From Hymenobacter metallilatus (GTDB taxonomy: Bacteria > Bacteroidota > Bacteroidia > Cytophagales > Hymenobacteraceae): a DNA stretch of 64,000 nt. A program made the position numbers and the translations under genes. Shown here piece by piece: positions 15,312-25,100 of the stretch. A model generated the notes under the pieces. It worked only from the letters and a program-made list of their open reading frames with translations, did no database searches and was not told the DNA's origin. Position 1 is the stretch's first letter. Each line of letters opens with the position of its first letter. The stretch lies in the NCBI RefSeq assembly GCF_003944705.1, contig NZ_RWIS01000014.1, forward strand, positions 1 to 64,000, in the 5' to 3' direction.

Positions 15312-16697
15312 TTATTTCTTGCGGAAAATGAGTATTTCTTCCTTCGTCATGGTCGTCGTGCTCCTATTCCGAGCGGCCATCCGCTTGCTCTGAATCGAAC
15401 GCTCGATTTTGTACACCTGCACTATGTTGTAGTGTGCTAACAAGTCTGCTAAAATCAAATTGTTGTGTATTTCAAGCCCACCTACCTTGCGATTGCCGAT
15501 GGTCCACACCAAGTAGCCATTCGGCTTTACCGCTTGGGCACAACGCTTCAATACTTCGTTAAGGTCGCGAACGAAACAGACTACCTTCTTTACCTCCTTG
15601 GGCTTGGTTTTCACCAGCTCTTGGATGTTGGCAGCAAAAGCCGGGGAAAGGCGGCAGAACCGCTTCTGGTCCCGCGTGGTAACAGTGTTGCGCTGGCCGC
15701 CTAGGCTTCGGTTATCGATTTCGTGGGTAGTCGACAGGCAATCCGGCGATACTGCCGAGTCAATGTCGACAAAATCAATCCACTGCAGCGGCAAATAAGC
15801 ATGCTGCCCATAGGGTACCGTCGTCCGGTTATCACCGTACGGTGGCGACGAAACGACGAGGTCGAACCCTGCTACAGCATCAGCCGAGGCAGCGGAAAGA
15901 GGCGTTCGTGCTACCGGCAACTTGATGCGTTTCGATGAGTCCAGTACGCTTATGTTTACGCGGCCAGTGTAGGCCTCCTCACGCAAATACCCTTGGCTGG
16001 AAAGCTGTTCGGCGTAAAGGGCAATGTCCTCAGTGTTCTGAGCAAACAGCTGCTCAAAAGTCTTGAGTGGAGAAGGGTCGCGTTTGGCTATATCCTCGGC
16101 AGACCTTGCGTGGAGCTTGAAGGTACTGGTGCGGTCGTTGGACGTAAGACGGACGGTTTCAGCCAGTGTTACCCAAAACAGACGCCGAGTGCTCAACCGC
16201 CGCTCCTGCCGAATAGCCCGTACCAACTTGGACAATTCTTGCGCTACTTTTTTCTCAAACCACTTATCGAGGTTAGGGAAATTGGCTGTAACCTCGGTGG
16301 ACGTATCGGCTTTCACGCGCTTTCGCAGCCGCTCCGCTGCGCGCAGGTAAGCAGGCTGATTGAAGGCTTCGGCTTTCACTTTCGCCAGTAGAACTGACAT
16401 CGGGTTTATGTCTTGCCCGTAGCAGTCTAACCCATTCAGCATACCTGCTGCCAAGGCCGTTCCTGAGCCCATAAAGGGGTCTAACAATGTCTGAGTTCTA
16501 GGAGCAGCCGACTTTATCAGTTGGATTATCTTGCGCTGTACTACTGGGAGCATCATCGCCGGATACTGAAAGAACCGGTGGCCAGCCCCACGCCGGTCGT
16601 ATTCGAGCGGTTGGCTCCAAAAATTCTTTTCCTGCTGTGTTATAGCTTCGATGGCCTGAATTAACGCTTGGTCAGTAGCTTCCGGGCCACGCTGCAT
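15312..16697 (-). CDS. Site-specific DNA methyltransferase (N6-adenine or N4-cytosine, SPPY type)
   Basis: 461 residues from ATG 16697. The SAM-binding motif I LLDPFMGSGTA (about 71-81) precedes the catalytic motif SSPPYGDN (about 283-290), and GYLVWTIGNRKVGG near the C-terminus is a further conserved strand. SPPY can go with N4-cytosine or N6-adenine methylation, so the modified base is undetermined. The frame stays open to a TTG at 16811, but the extra 38 residues look like a hydrophobic leader foreign to a DNA enzyme; I therefore chose ATG 16697. It sits 12 bp upstream of the dual GHKL gene and probably protects host DNA for this module. Confidence 0.87.
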   Translation of the reverse strand: MQRGPEATDQALIQAIEAITQQEKNFWSQPLEYDRRGAGHRFFQYPAMMLPVVQRKIIQLIKSAAPRTQTLLDPFMGSGTALAAGMLNGLDCYGQDINPMSVLLAKVKAEAFNQPAYLRAAERLRKRVKADTSTEVTANFPNLDKWFEKKVAQELSKLVRAIRQERRLSTRRLFWVTLAETVRLTSNDRTSTFKLHARSAEDIAKRDPSPLKTFEQLFAQNTEDIALYAEQLSSQGYLREEAYTGRVNISVLDSSKRIKLPVARTPLSAASADAVAGFDLVVSSPPYGDNRTTVPYGQHAYLPLQWIDFVDIDSAVSPDCLSTTHEIDNRSLGGQRNTVTTRDQKRFCRLSPAFAANIQELVKTKPKEVKKVVCFVRDLNEVLKRCAQAVKPNGYLVWTIGNRKVGGLEIHNNLILADLLAHYNIVQVYKIERSIQSKRMAARNRSTTTMTKEEILIFRKK

Positions 16698-16920
16698 CAC
16701 GGGGGGCAGGGTAGAGGATGAGGAGTTAGCGTAAGATGCTGCGGTTACCAAACCAATCTGATGTAAGGAAAATATGTGGGATAGTGCCAAAAGTAACGTA
16801 AAACCCTTCAACTAAGCTAGCGCGCCTGCTCATAAGTTTAGTATAAGCAGCCAGCGAGGGAGGCTTGACTGTCCGTTTTTTGATGGATGATGCTGTTGAA
16901 GGTGGCTGGTTATCTCTATA

Positions 16921-17346
16921 TCAGAACCTTTCATCCAAATGTAGTTCCCCATTGATGTAAATTCTGGTCAGGTGCCCCGATAACTTCAGCTGGTGTGCGA
17001 AATCAGCCCGCTCGTGAGCATTCTGCAATGACGTTCCGGGAACATCAAATTCTTCCTCAACAAATGGGACCGGGCGAAGCTCATCAGGCAAGTGGGGACC
17101 ATCTTCGCCGGTAATACGGATGTGATAAATCTGATAACCCTCAGGCAGCTGGTCTGTGGCATAAATAGCCTGAGTGCCGCATTTTCGGCAACGGACCGCT
17201 ATTTCAATCATACCACCCGCCTGGTCTACCACCCGCCCGGCTGAATGAGGAGTGATTGCTTGGTCATGGATGCAATAGAGCTGAACGAAAGTGCCTGCAC
17301 GAAACCCAGTGCCGGTAACTGCCAAGGACCCGGATCGCTTCTTCAT
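16921..17346 (-). CDS. Hypothetical protein with a CxxC motif
   Basis: 141 residues with a beta-rich look. VRCRKCGTQAIYATDQLP (residues ~51-68) includes a CRKC pair that could bind a metal together with the Cys in LYCIHD (~25). The C-terminus is charged (FAHQLKLSGHLTRIYINGEL). No family recognised. It lies on the minus strand between the methyltransferase and the vsr-like gene, divergent from the latter. Confidence 0.6.
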   Translation of the reverse strand: MKKRSGSLAVTGTGFRAGTFVQLYCIHDQAITPHSAGRVVDQAGGMIEIAVRCRKCGTQAIYATDQLPEGYQIYHIRITGEDGPHLPDELRPVPFVEEEFDVPGTSLQNAHERADFAHQLKLSGHLTRIYINGELHLDERF

Positions 17347-17470
17347 CGGCTAACAGATTTGTGTTCAGCAAAGATAGGTGCTCAGGTAATCCACGATTCC
17401 TGTTTGTGGCCTATGGAGGCAGGTGAGTATAACACAGCACCTAATCAGCTTTCTGAGCGTTTAGTGGGGT

Positions 17471-17926
17471 ATGAGTGACGTTCACAGCACCGCTACCAGA
17501 AGTTTTAACATGTCCCGCATCCGCGGCAGGGATACCAAGCCGGAGCTGCTGGTGCGGCAGTACCTGCACGGCCGGGGGCTGCGTTACCGGTTGCATGCGA
17601 AGCATCTGCCCGGCAAGCCGGATATCGTTTTTCCCGGACTCAGAACCATCATTTTTGTGCACGGCTGCTTCTGGCACCGCCATGAAGGCTGCCGCTATTT
17701 CGTGGTTCCGAAGACACGAACCGAATTCTGGTTGACCAAGATCGGCCGCAACGTAGCCAATGATGAAAGACAACAGAACGAGTTACGCTCAGCGGGGTGG
17801 CGCGTGCTGACGGTATGGGAGTGCGAGCTTAAGCCGGCGTTACGGGAGCGGACGCTGGAGAGGCTTTATTACTCCCTGACAGCCCCCGAGCCGGATGAAC
17901 TGGACTATAATCCTGTGGTGCCATGA
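17471..17926 (+). CDS. vsr: Vsr-type DNA endonuclease (very short patch repair family)
   Basis: 151 residues, full family length. It contains NMSRIRGRDTKPELLVRQYL, the substrate-strand motif LPGKPDIVFP with the catalytic Asp, and the signature FVHGCFWHRHEGCR with metal/zinc ligands, then WRVLTVWECEL. Vsr enzymes nick next to T:G mismatches created by deamination of 5-methylcytosine, but family members also occur as nucleases in restriction-type clusters. A C5-cytosine methyltransferase is encoded at the far end of the same island, so either role fits. It is the only plus-strand gene in the island and ends 21 bp from the convergent AIPR gene. Confidence 0.9.
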   Translation: MSDVHSTATRSFNMSRIRGRDTKPELLVRQYLHGRGLRYRLHAKHLPGKPDIVFPGLRTIIFVHGCFWHRHEGCRYFVVPKTRTEFWLTKIGRNVANDERQQNELRSAGWRVLTVWECELKPALRERTLERLYYSLTAPEPDELDYNPVVP

Positions 17927-17947
17927 TCGGCTTATTGTGGCAGCCGG

Positions 17948-19966
17948 CTAGGCAGAGAAGCCCCGCTGTTTTGCGTTTTCGAGGATCCGTTTGGCATTAC
18001 GGGCCTGCTTGATGCTGATGCCGGCCGACCGTCGGAGCAATGAGCCGACATTGTAAATCAGGCGGCGGTCGAACGGAGTGAGTTCATTATTGCGGGCAGC
18101 CCATGAGGAAATCGCCAAGAAAGTTTCGGGAGAGGTTGCTGTTATTTCATCAAGCAGGTCCGACTCAGCCGGCGACAGGTTAACCGGCCCTGAAGGGCCG
18201 TCTACCGAGATGCGCTGGCGTACTTCGTCAATCTCGGCCTGTATGCCGGAAAGGTCCAGCGGTTTATCCTTGAGGGATTTCCAGCATTCCTGCTTCTTAC
18301 ACCATTCGCCGATATTACGAACCGAGGAGGGCGGGTTTGTCAGGTGGTCCCACACAATGGGAGTCATCTGAGCAATCAGCTCCCGGACCTGCCCCGGGAC
18401 TGCCTGCTCCGACCAGATGCGGTTCAGGTCTAAGTGGCCTTCCGTTTTATAAGAAAGCCAGGCAAGAATGTAGGTGACCATGTTGGCCTTGTAACCCCCC
18501 AGCTTTCTGGCGTGAACATCCCGGTCGATCTGCTTGAACAACAGCGCCCGGGCTATGAGCTGGTGGTAAGCCTCCGGTGTAAGCGTATCCGCCGAAGCTG
18601 CCACCTGCTTTTCAAACAGCAGGTAGTTCTTCTCCGCGCCGGTGCTCACCTCGTTTGGCTTCTGAAGCCAGCTCATCTCGTACTTGGCCACGTCCACTTT
18701 GGTGAACTTCTGGCTTTTAGGGTACGACTTGTTGAACTTACGGCGGGCAGCCAGCCCTTCCTGCCTGGCTTCCTCGTCAAGATACTGCCCCCGCGTACGC
18801 TCGTAGTACCATTTCATATCCGACTTAAGGCCGGTGGTGGATGGTACGGCTTCCGACCTGGAGATTTTCTCCAGGTTGACATGATAGGCGCTGTTAGAGC
18901 TGAAATCCGAAGATTTGATAGCCGTCTGCTTGTTGGCAAACTGCGATATTTTAGGAATAATCGCCTCTGCTTCTTCTGTGGCGAGTATTTCACAGATCTT
19001 TAGCTGGACAAAAGCTCTGGACAGGTCAATGCTGCGGTCGGACGAAGCAGAATACAGGGAGGCCGTCGTTTGTCCTCCGTTCACGATTTGCCAGTCCTCT
19101 ATTCTGGCGATGAAAACCCGCCCGTCTTCCTCCTGCGTTTCAACCTTTGCAGCCGTCGTGGAAATACCGTTGTTGTAGGCAAAAAACATGTCCGGCGACT
19201 TGCTGGCCGTATCTCGGATTCCACGGTTCGTATCGACCTTGAATTGCAGGAAAGTCCGCACGTTCCGTTCCAGCAGGCCCTGCTTGTGCCGCTTGTAAAT
19301 GCGGGCCAGAACGCCGGCCGGCAGGATTGCCAGGTAGGCGTTGTATTTACCACTCACGTCTGTTGAACGAAGGCATTCCAGACGAAAATTATAGTCGCGC
19401 AGCAGGTCGACGACAACAGTCTGTTTTCCTGCATTGATGCGGTACTGCTGATACAACCGCTCAATATCCCACAACTCGCACGTCAGGACGGGGCCGTCGG
19501 GGATGTGATAGCTTGGCAGCGACTCTGCGGCGCTGATGCGATTGGTCAGCAGAAACAGGCGGACGTGCTGAATCTGCTGGCCATCTTGGCGGATCAGGTT
19601 GATGAGCTCCTGCACCGGCCCGCTCTCGGTGGCTGTTATCTTGCCCCCTGAGGCCGCTACCCAGAACCCATACGTTCGCTTGATGGCTTCCTGTACTTCG
19701 GTGTTTGTGATCTTGTTCAGACCCGGCTCCGGACTGAATTCTGAGGTGAACAGATCAAGCGTCAGCGATTCATCATCAAAGTCAAAGGCATCTACCCTGG
19801 CGCCCCGGGCCCGGTAGGTACCGGTTACCGGCTCCACTACCTCGCCCGACAGGCGCAGGTAATCCAGCGCTTCCTCGGTAAAAATGTCTTCGGCAGGACG
19901 TTCTTCTTCCGCTGCCGTCAGTACAATGTTCTGGGTGAGCTCACCCGCAAATTCCTGAAGATCCAT
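17948..19966 (-). CDS. AIPR family (abortive phage infection-related) protein
   Basis: 672 residues from ATG 19966 (MDLQEFAGEL); the open frame to TTG 19990 adds eight residues. The AIPR core is clear: LLERNVRTFLQFK, DMFFAYNNGISTTAAKV, then WQIVNGGQTTASLYSAS and ISQFANKQTAIKSSDF. AIPR proteins are linked to abortive infection and are often found in phage-defence and restriction clusters; their biochemical activity is not well settled. The N-terminal ~200 residues may carry a nuclease-like fold but I cannot confirm active residues. It follows drmB on the same strand and is probably the last gene of that operon. Confidence 0.85.
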   Translation of the reverse strand: MDLQEFAGELTQNIVLTAAEEERPAEDIFTEEALDYLRLSGEVVEPVTGTYRARGARVDAFDFDDESLTLDLFTSEFSPEPGLNKITNTEVQEAIKRTYGFWVAASGGKITATESGPVQELINLIRQDGQQIQHVRLFLLTNRISAAESLPSYHIPDGPVLTCELWDIERLYQQYRINAGKQTVVVDLLRDYNFRLECLRSTDVSGKYNAYLAILPAGVLARIYKRHKQGLLERNVRTFLQFKVDTNRGIRDTASKSPDMFFAYNNGISTTAAKVETQEEDGRVFIARIEDWQIVNGGQTTASLYSASSDRSIDLSRAFVQLKICEILATEEAEAIIPKISQFANKQTAIKSSDFSSNSAYHVNLEKISRSEAVPSTTGLKSDMKWYYERTRGQYLDEEARQEGLAARRKFNKSYPKSQKFTKVDVAKYEMSWLQKPNEVSTGAEKNYLLFEKQVAASADTLTPEAYHQLIARALLFKQIDRDVHARKLGGYKANMVTYILAWLSYKTEGHLDLNRIWSEQAVPGQVRELIAQMTPIVWDHLTNPPSSVRNIGEWCKKQECWKSLKDKPLDLSGIQAEIDEVRQRISVDGPSGPVNLSPAESDLLDEITATSPETFLAISSWAARNNELTPFDRRLIYNVGSLLRRSAGISIKQARNAKRILENAKQRGFSA

Positions 19967-20007
19967 CAGTAGGACAAAAGTATTTAGCAATAATTGCCCG
20001 TTCTGAT

Positions 20008-22191
20008 TCAGGCTTCAGCTGTGCTGGGCGCGAATCTGCCGGCAAATCCAAACGACGGATTAGTCAGTGAGCCGTGCAGCATACCCCGGTCGAGGAATCC
20101 GTTCATGGCCTCGCAGCTGGTTTCCGGCAGCAGGGAGCAGGCGTGGCACGCCGCCAAGTTCAGCGACTGGAACCCCTGACCGCGCGAATCCAGACACAAT
20201 GGGTCGGAGGAACACCACTCTGAATTTCTCAGCGCCTTGCGTATAATAAGCTCTAGACTACCGGGCCGGCCCAGGGCCACAAGTCCTCCCATGGTTCCTT
20301 CGGCATCGGATGCTGCTGTATAGATCAGAATGCCATCCATCTGGTCTCCGGGATTCCCACAGTAGATGATCTCGCGCAGGGAAGCAGAGTTGTAGCCTGA
20401 ATCCATTGCCAATTCGCGGATCAGCTGATGCGAAATAGTGTGCAGAAGTATGTACCGGGCTGATTTCGGGGTGAACCCTTCCAGCCATTCCTCTTCCGGC
20501 GCGCCGTTAAGTCGTTGCCGCTTCATGTAGGCGGTGCGGTGATTCTCGTAGATCATCTGGTAGCGCTCCCGTATCTCCGGTTCGGCTTCCCATTCCGCCA
20601 GCACGTCAGAGCGGAAACGAATGAAGATTCCTTCGCCCCGCACTTCCGAAGCTGGCAGGAAGTCACAGGTATCCGGATCACGACGTGGATCATTAATGCG
20701 GCCGTATTCCTGTAACAGGGCTCCCCGCAGGTTTGCGGGGCTGCTGAAGATCAGGTCCTGGGTCAGCAGAGGCATCACCCTGGTAAATCCGCGGAAAACA
20801 CGCAGCTCGTTGAGCTTTTCCAGCAGAACCACCGTCTCAATATTATCCGCAATGGCACCCGAATACTTTTCACCCGGGATAATCATAGATTTATACCAGA
20901 AATCACCGGTGAAGGGGTATGGCTTCAGGAAGAAGTCGAATTCCTCCCTGCGCAGCTGGATTGCCTTGTCGGTTTCCGTTTCCTCTGCTTCGTTGCCGGA
21001 AGGCTCGGGCGAATAGGCAAGGGTTATTATTTCCCTAGCAAGTTCATTTGAAAGCTGACTGCCAGTGTATTTGTATCCCAGATGTAGCCGGTCTAATAAG
21101 GATTGCTTAAGTGTACCGGCTCCATGCTCAGGACCATTTATGATGTTATGGAAAAAATTTATGCTCTGATCTGCACTCATGGCCAGCCCTACCATAGAAG
21201 TAATTCCGTCCAGTATGGTCTTGATATCCGCAACGCGGTTAAAAAGTTCGTTGGCCAGTTCCGAGTAGCCCCCGCCCGCTGCCTGTTCAGGTAACCTGAT
21301 GCTGCTCCAGATAATGGGGAAGTACACATTTCCTGCACCGCGCTGCAGGGCCCGCGGAGTCACCCCCATTGCAACATTGCTGCGCAGGAAGCCTCCCTGA
21401 GCATTTCTGCCCTGCCAGGGCTTGGGCATCAGATTGTCGACAAAATCCAGATACCTGTCATTCGGATTGTTGAACACAGTGGAGCGGCCGTCGTCATCCG
21501 TGCTGAATATTTCCGCCAGTGACTCCCGGCAGATCAAGGCTCCATTGTCGCCGAACTCGTGAAGCGATACGCTCAGGTCCGCAATAGAGGCCGAACGACC
21601 GGCAGCATCCAGACGAAGGACAAGCCCGGTTCTTTGCCGAAGCGTATCCCGGTCGGGCCGGTTACGGGTAACGAACCACAGCCAGGGAAAGTCGTCTATA
21701 TGGCCTGCTGATGTGGCGATAATGAAACGGGAAGGTATGAGGTGGTTTTTTCTGGCAGCAGGATTCCGGCGGTGGCAGTCCGTGCAGAAAAAAGCCTCGT
21801 CCCGGTCATTCACATGCCGGCCGTGCGCATTCGTAAACACAGCCTGGCCATGAAACGCCCGGTTTTCGACGTGAATGGCTCTGCAAACCGGGCAGAACAT
21901 CGAACCCGGAAAGCGATTCACAGGAATGCCGATGCCCGGCCCCTGGCCTGCCGGGGGGCGGACAAAATATTCGGTGTTATAAAAGTACCGGCTCAGGCGG
22001 CGGTCATAGACCCGATGATGCTCGTTTGCCAGCCCGCCCCAAACGTCCGGAGACTGCGCGCCGGGATCCGCACTCTGGTCAAGATAGTCCGGGGATAACG
22101 CCATCAGGGAGATACCCGGCACATCGATGATGCTGCCCGTGCCATAGGTGGTAATCGCCTGCGACTCCCGGACCTGGTTTTTGCGAATCAT
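20008..22191 (-). CDS. drmB: DISARM DrmB-like DUF1998 protein
   Basis: 727 residues. The start RKNQVRESQAITTYGTGSII is typical of DrmB, and the C-terminal DUF1998 cysteine cluster (LAACHACSLLPETSCEAMNG, then FLDRGML) is intact. Two further Cys pairs (CPVCRAIH near 97 and CTDCHRRN near 136) suggest a zinc ribbon. DrmB partners with the helicase DrmA in DISARM, where the pair blocks incoming unmethylated DNA. It starts 1 bp after the drmA stop, the normal pairing. I assign DrmB by domain and context. Confidence 0.85.
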   Translation of the reverse strand: MIRKNQVRESQAITTYGTGSIIDVPGISLMALSPDYLDQSADPGAQSPDVWGGLANEHHRVYDRRLSRYFYNTEYFVRPPAGQGPGIGIPVNRFPGSMFCPVCRAIHVENRAFHGQAVFTNAHGRHVNDRDEAFFCTDCHRRNPAARKNHLIPSRFIIATSAGHIDDFPWLWFVTRNRPDRDTLRQRTGLVLRLDAAGRSASIADLSVSLHEFGDNGALICRESLAEIFSTDDDGRSTVFNNPNDRYLDFVDNLMPKPWQGRNAQGGFLRSNVAMGVTPRALQRGAGNVYFPIIWSSIRLPEQAAGGGYSELANELFNRVADIKTILDGITSMVGLAMSADQSINFFHNIINGPEHGAGTLKQSLLDRLHLGYKYTGSQLSNELAREIITLAYSPEPSGNEAEETETDKAIQLRREEFDFFLKPYPFTGDFWYKSMIIPGEKYSGAIADNIETVVLLEKLNELRVFRGFTRVMPLLTQDLIFSSPANLRGALLQEYGRINDPRRDPDTCDFLPASEVRGEGIFIRFRSDVLAEWEAEPEIRERYQMIYENHRTAYMKRQRLNGAPEEEWLEGFTPKSARYILLHTISHQLIRELAMDSGYNSASLREIIYCGNPGDQMDGILIYTAASDAEGTMGGLVALGRPGSLELIIRKALRNSEWCSSDPLCLDSRGQGFQSLNLAACHACSLLPETSCEAMNGFLDRGMLHGSLTNPSFGFAGRFAPSTAEA

Positions 22192-22192
22192 A

Positions 22193-25100
22193 TCAGTAAG
22201 TAATGATCAGTGCGGAAGAAGATTCAACATTGCGGAGCGAACCAAGGACTGCGGGCCGTTCCCGCCGCTTTTGCTCGTCGTATTCGTGGTTGACAAACAG
22301 ATCAAGGTCAATTTCCACATCCTTGGGCGAGGGGAAGAAATGGCTGTTCTTAGCAAATCGGAGGCCCGGACCCGGAGGAGTTGCGTCTGATCTTCCGTTC
22401 CAGACCTTTTTAAGCTGTTGGGCGACCTGGTCGATGTTGACCAGAAAATCAGAGACGTCTTCGTCGAGCAGAGTCACCCGTTCCTTGAGTTTCTCAACCA
22501 GGGCGGTGTAAAACTCATCTGTCGCCCGGCCCTCAGCGCCGGTTGGCCACCAAGCGTTGCCATCTTCCCGGAAATGAAGCAGCCTCATCAGCGCTATCAG
22601 GACAGAGGGAAGGGCTTTTTCCAGCGCAGGGAGTGAGTAAGGAGTGACCGAATTGGCCTCTACATGCTTGTAAAATGCTTGGTGGTAGTCCGTAAAACTT
22701 TCGTAGTGAGACCGGTCACGACTCTTGGCGTTGTTGTAGCTGGCAACCACAAGACCGGGGAATTCCCTGCCAGCCCGGGAGCTTGCCTGAATGTACTCTG
22801 CCGTCGACTTTGGCTGTCCGACCACCTGCATGATGTTCAGCCGGGCGATGTCAACGCCTACTGAAATCATGTTGGTGGCTGAAACGACATGGATAGGTTC
22901 CTCCCGGTTGTCGCCGAAAAGCTGCACAAGAAGGCCTTTCAGCGCCTGAAAAAGCGCTGTATTGTCCTTGCCCGCAACTGCTATCCCCAATGCTTCGAGT
23001 ACAGGGTCCGTGAAGACCTGTCTCCAGGTCCTGTTTCCGTCCAGGTCCCGGGCCGAACGTACGCCCATCGCACGAAGCTGTGTCAGCCGGGCCTCTTCCG
23101 TGGGAGATGCAGGTGCGGGCTGCGGAAGTTTGCTGTTTTCCAGTCGGTTGAGGTACTGATATATCTGGTCAGCGGTCATGGCGCTTGACAGTTCAGCTAC
23201 CCGGTCATCCTTGAACGGTATGTACAGCCCGGGCGCACCGAGGGTCTGGAATGTAGCATTCATGCCATAGCGGTGCGCGGCGATGTCATCTGTCAGCAGT
23301 GTCCGGAATTTCCCCAGTTCTTTAATGCTGTTGAAGTAGACCAGCATCGTATAATACCAGTCCAGCGTCGCGTTGCCATACGGCAGCCGCGGGAGCAGCT
23401 GCATGGCACGACCCGTCAGGTAGATGATATTGATCGTGGCCGTACGGCCGGCCGGCATGACCCCGAGGTAGCGCCGGCCCGGCGCGGATCTGTCAAGTCT
23501 GCTGAAAAAGGAGTCGTCCACGTCTATTCCCTGTGGAGGGAACTGAGCAAAGTGCTTACGGCCATAAAGCCGGCGGCATTGTGCTTCCGCATTACGCACG
23601 GTTGCGGAAGCGCCTACTACCTTGGGTCTGGCAGAACCGCCCCACTGGCAGAGCTCGTCGATAGCAAACTCATACACGCCGTACATGGTGCCGAGAGCGG
23701 AGCTGATGAGGTGCAGCTCGTCCTGGATTACAAGATCCGGGCTGGAGAAGTCACGGGTTATCCGTCCATCGGGCCCCCAGGAGAGATTGAAAAGACGCGC
23801 AGTCTCCGACTTCCACGCCAGCTGCGCAAATTTGTCGACTGTGGCGAAAAGCAGCGACGGGCGCCGGGCATAGATTACCTCATCCACATAGTAGACAGGC
23901 AGCTTACGGGACTCTACCAGTTCTGCGTCCAGATAATCATCAGGGCTGATGAAAAACCTGCACTCAGTATTGCGGCAGCTCAGAAAGACCGGTGAATCAG
24001 CTACCGGCACCCGCCGGCCGCCGGGCGGGGCACCGCCACCGCGGCGCAGCTGCTGCTTCTGAAAATAACCCCAGGAACCAACCACTGCATTATTGCGCCT
24101 GTCGGGAATTATCCGGGTGCCGCAGCAGGGGCAATGGCTGATGGGCGGAGAGAGAGCCGGTTTTTCGGTACCGCTATCGAGCCAGGCGTTGTACTTCGCA
24201 ATTGCACCGGCCGCGCTTCGGTCGTCGCTTGCGGTGCCTGTTTTGTTGGGTGTCAGACTGCTCCCGACCCAGATGCCGGTGCTGATTTCCTGTTTGCCGT
24301 AGCGGTCGGGCATCTCGCGGCGCATGAGCTCGCATGCACAGATAAGAATGCCGGCTCTGTTGAACTGCTGGATATTGAGCAGACGAAGCGTGTAGCGCAT
24401 CAATACAGATACACCAGCGCCTCGGTCAGGATCCTGCATATCGCGACCGGCCCGCAGGCGGCGGTAGAAGATGGTAAACGCGGTAAGCCCCAGGTAAGCT
24501 TCTGTCTTGCCGCCACCGGTTGAGAACCATATGAGGTCGACCGTTTCGCGATCTTCCGAGGAAGGGTCCAGAATACCTTCCACCTGAGCCAGCAGGAAAG
24601 CCAGCTGGAAGGGGCGCCAGCGACCCGCTTCCTCAGGGGCAGTGCTGAAGTCCGGAATAGGCTGATCGTCTGCACCGGGAAGCACGTCCTTTTTTACCCG
24701 CTTGTCGGCAAAGCCTTTCATGACACGTTGCATGAACATCGCTCTGTTTGCATCCTGAAACGCCTGCAGGGCGATATTGGAAGCAGTGTCAGGCCCCTGC
24801 TCGAACAGCAGGACTATACCGCGCTCCATACGGGCGAGCAGGTCAGCGCACTTCTGCAGGTTGCTTTGCGCGGCATCGTGATGCTCCGCCGGCAAAGCCG
24901 CTATGCGCTTCTGATGCTGGCCGATCCAATCTCCGTAGCGGCCGGCAAACGCCCGTAACCTGGTTTCCAGCTCACCGGCATTTTCGCCGGTCATGCCGGC
25001 GAGCCGTTTCATTGCCAAGATAGTCTGGTCAGCCGGCGTCAGGATGATGTCGGCCGGATCGTGCTTCGTGCTGAGATTAAAATCAACCGGCTTTACGTCG

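Noticed and set aside
16698..16811. N-terminal extension of the SPPY methyltransferase that looks like a signal peptide
   Set aside because: It begins with TTG and a secretion signal makes no sense for a DNA methyltransferase; ATG 16697 is preferred.
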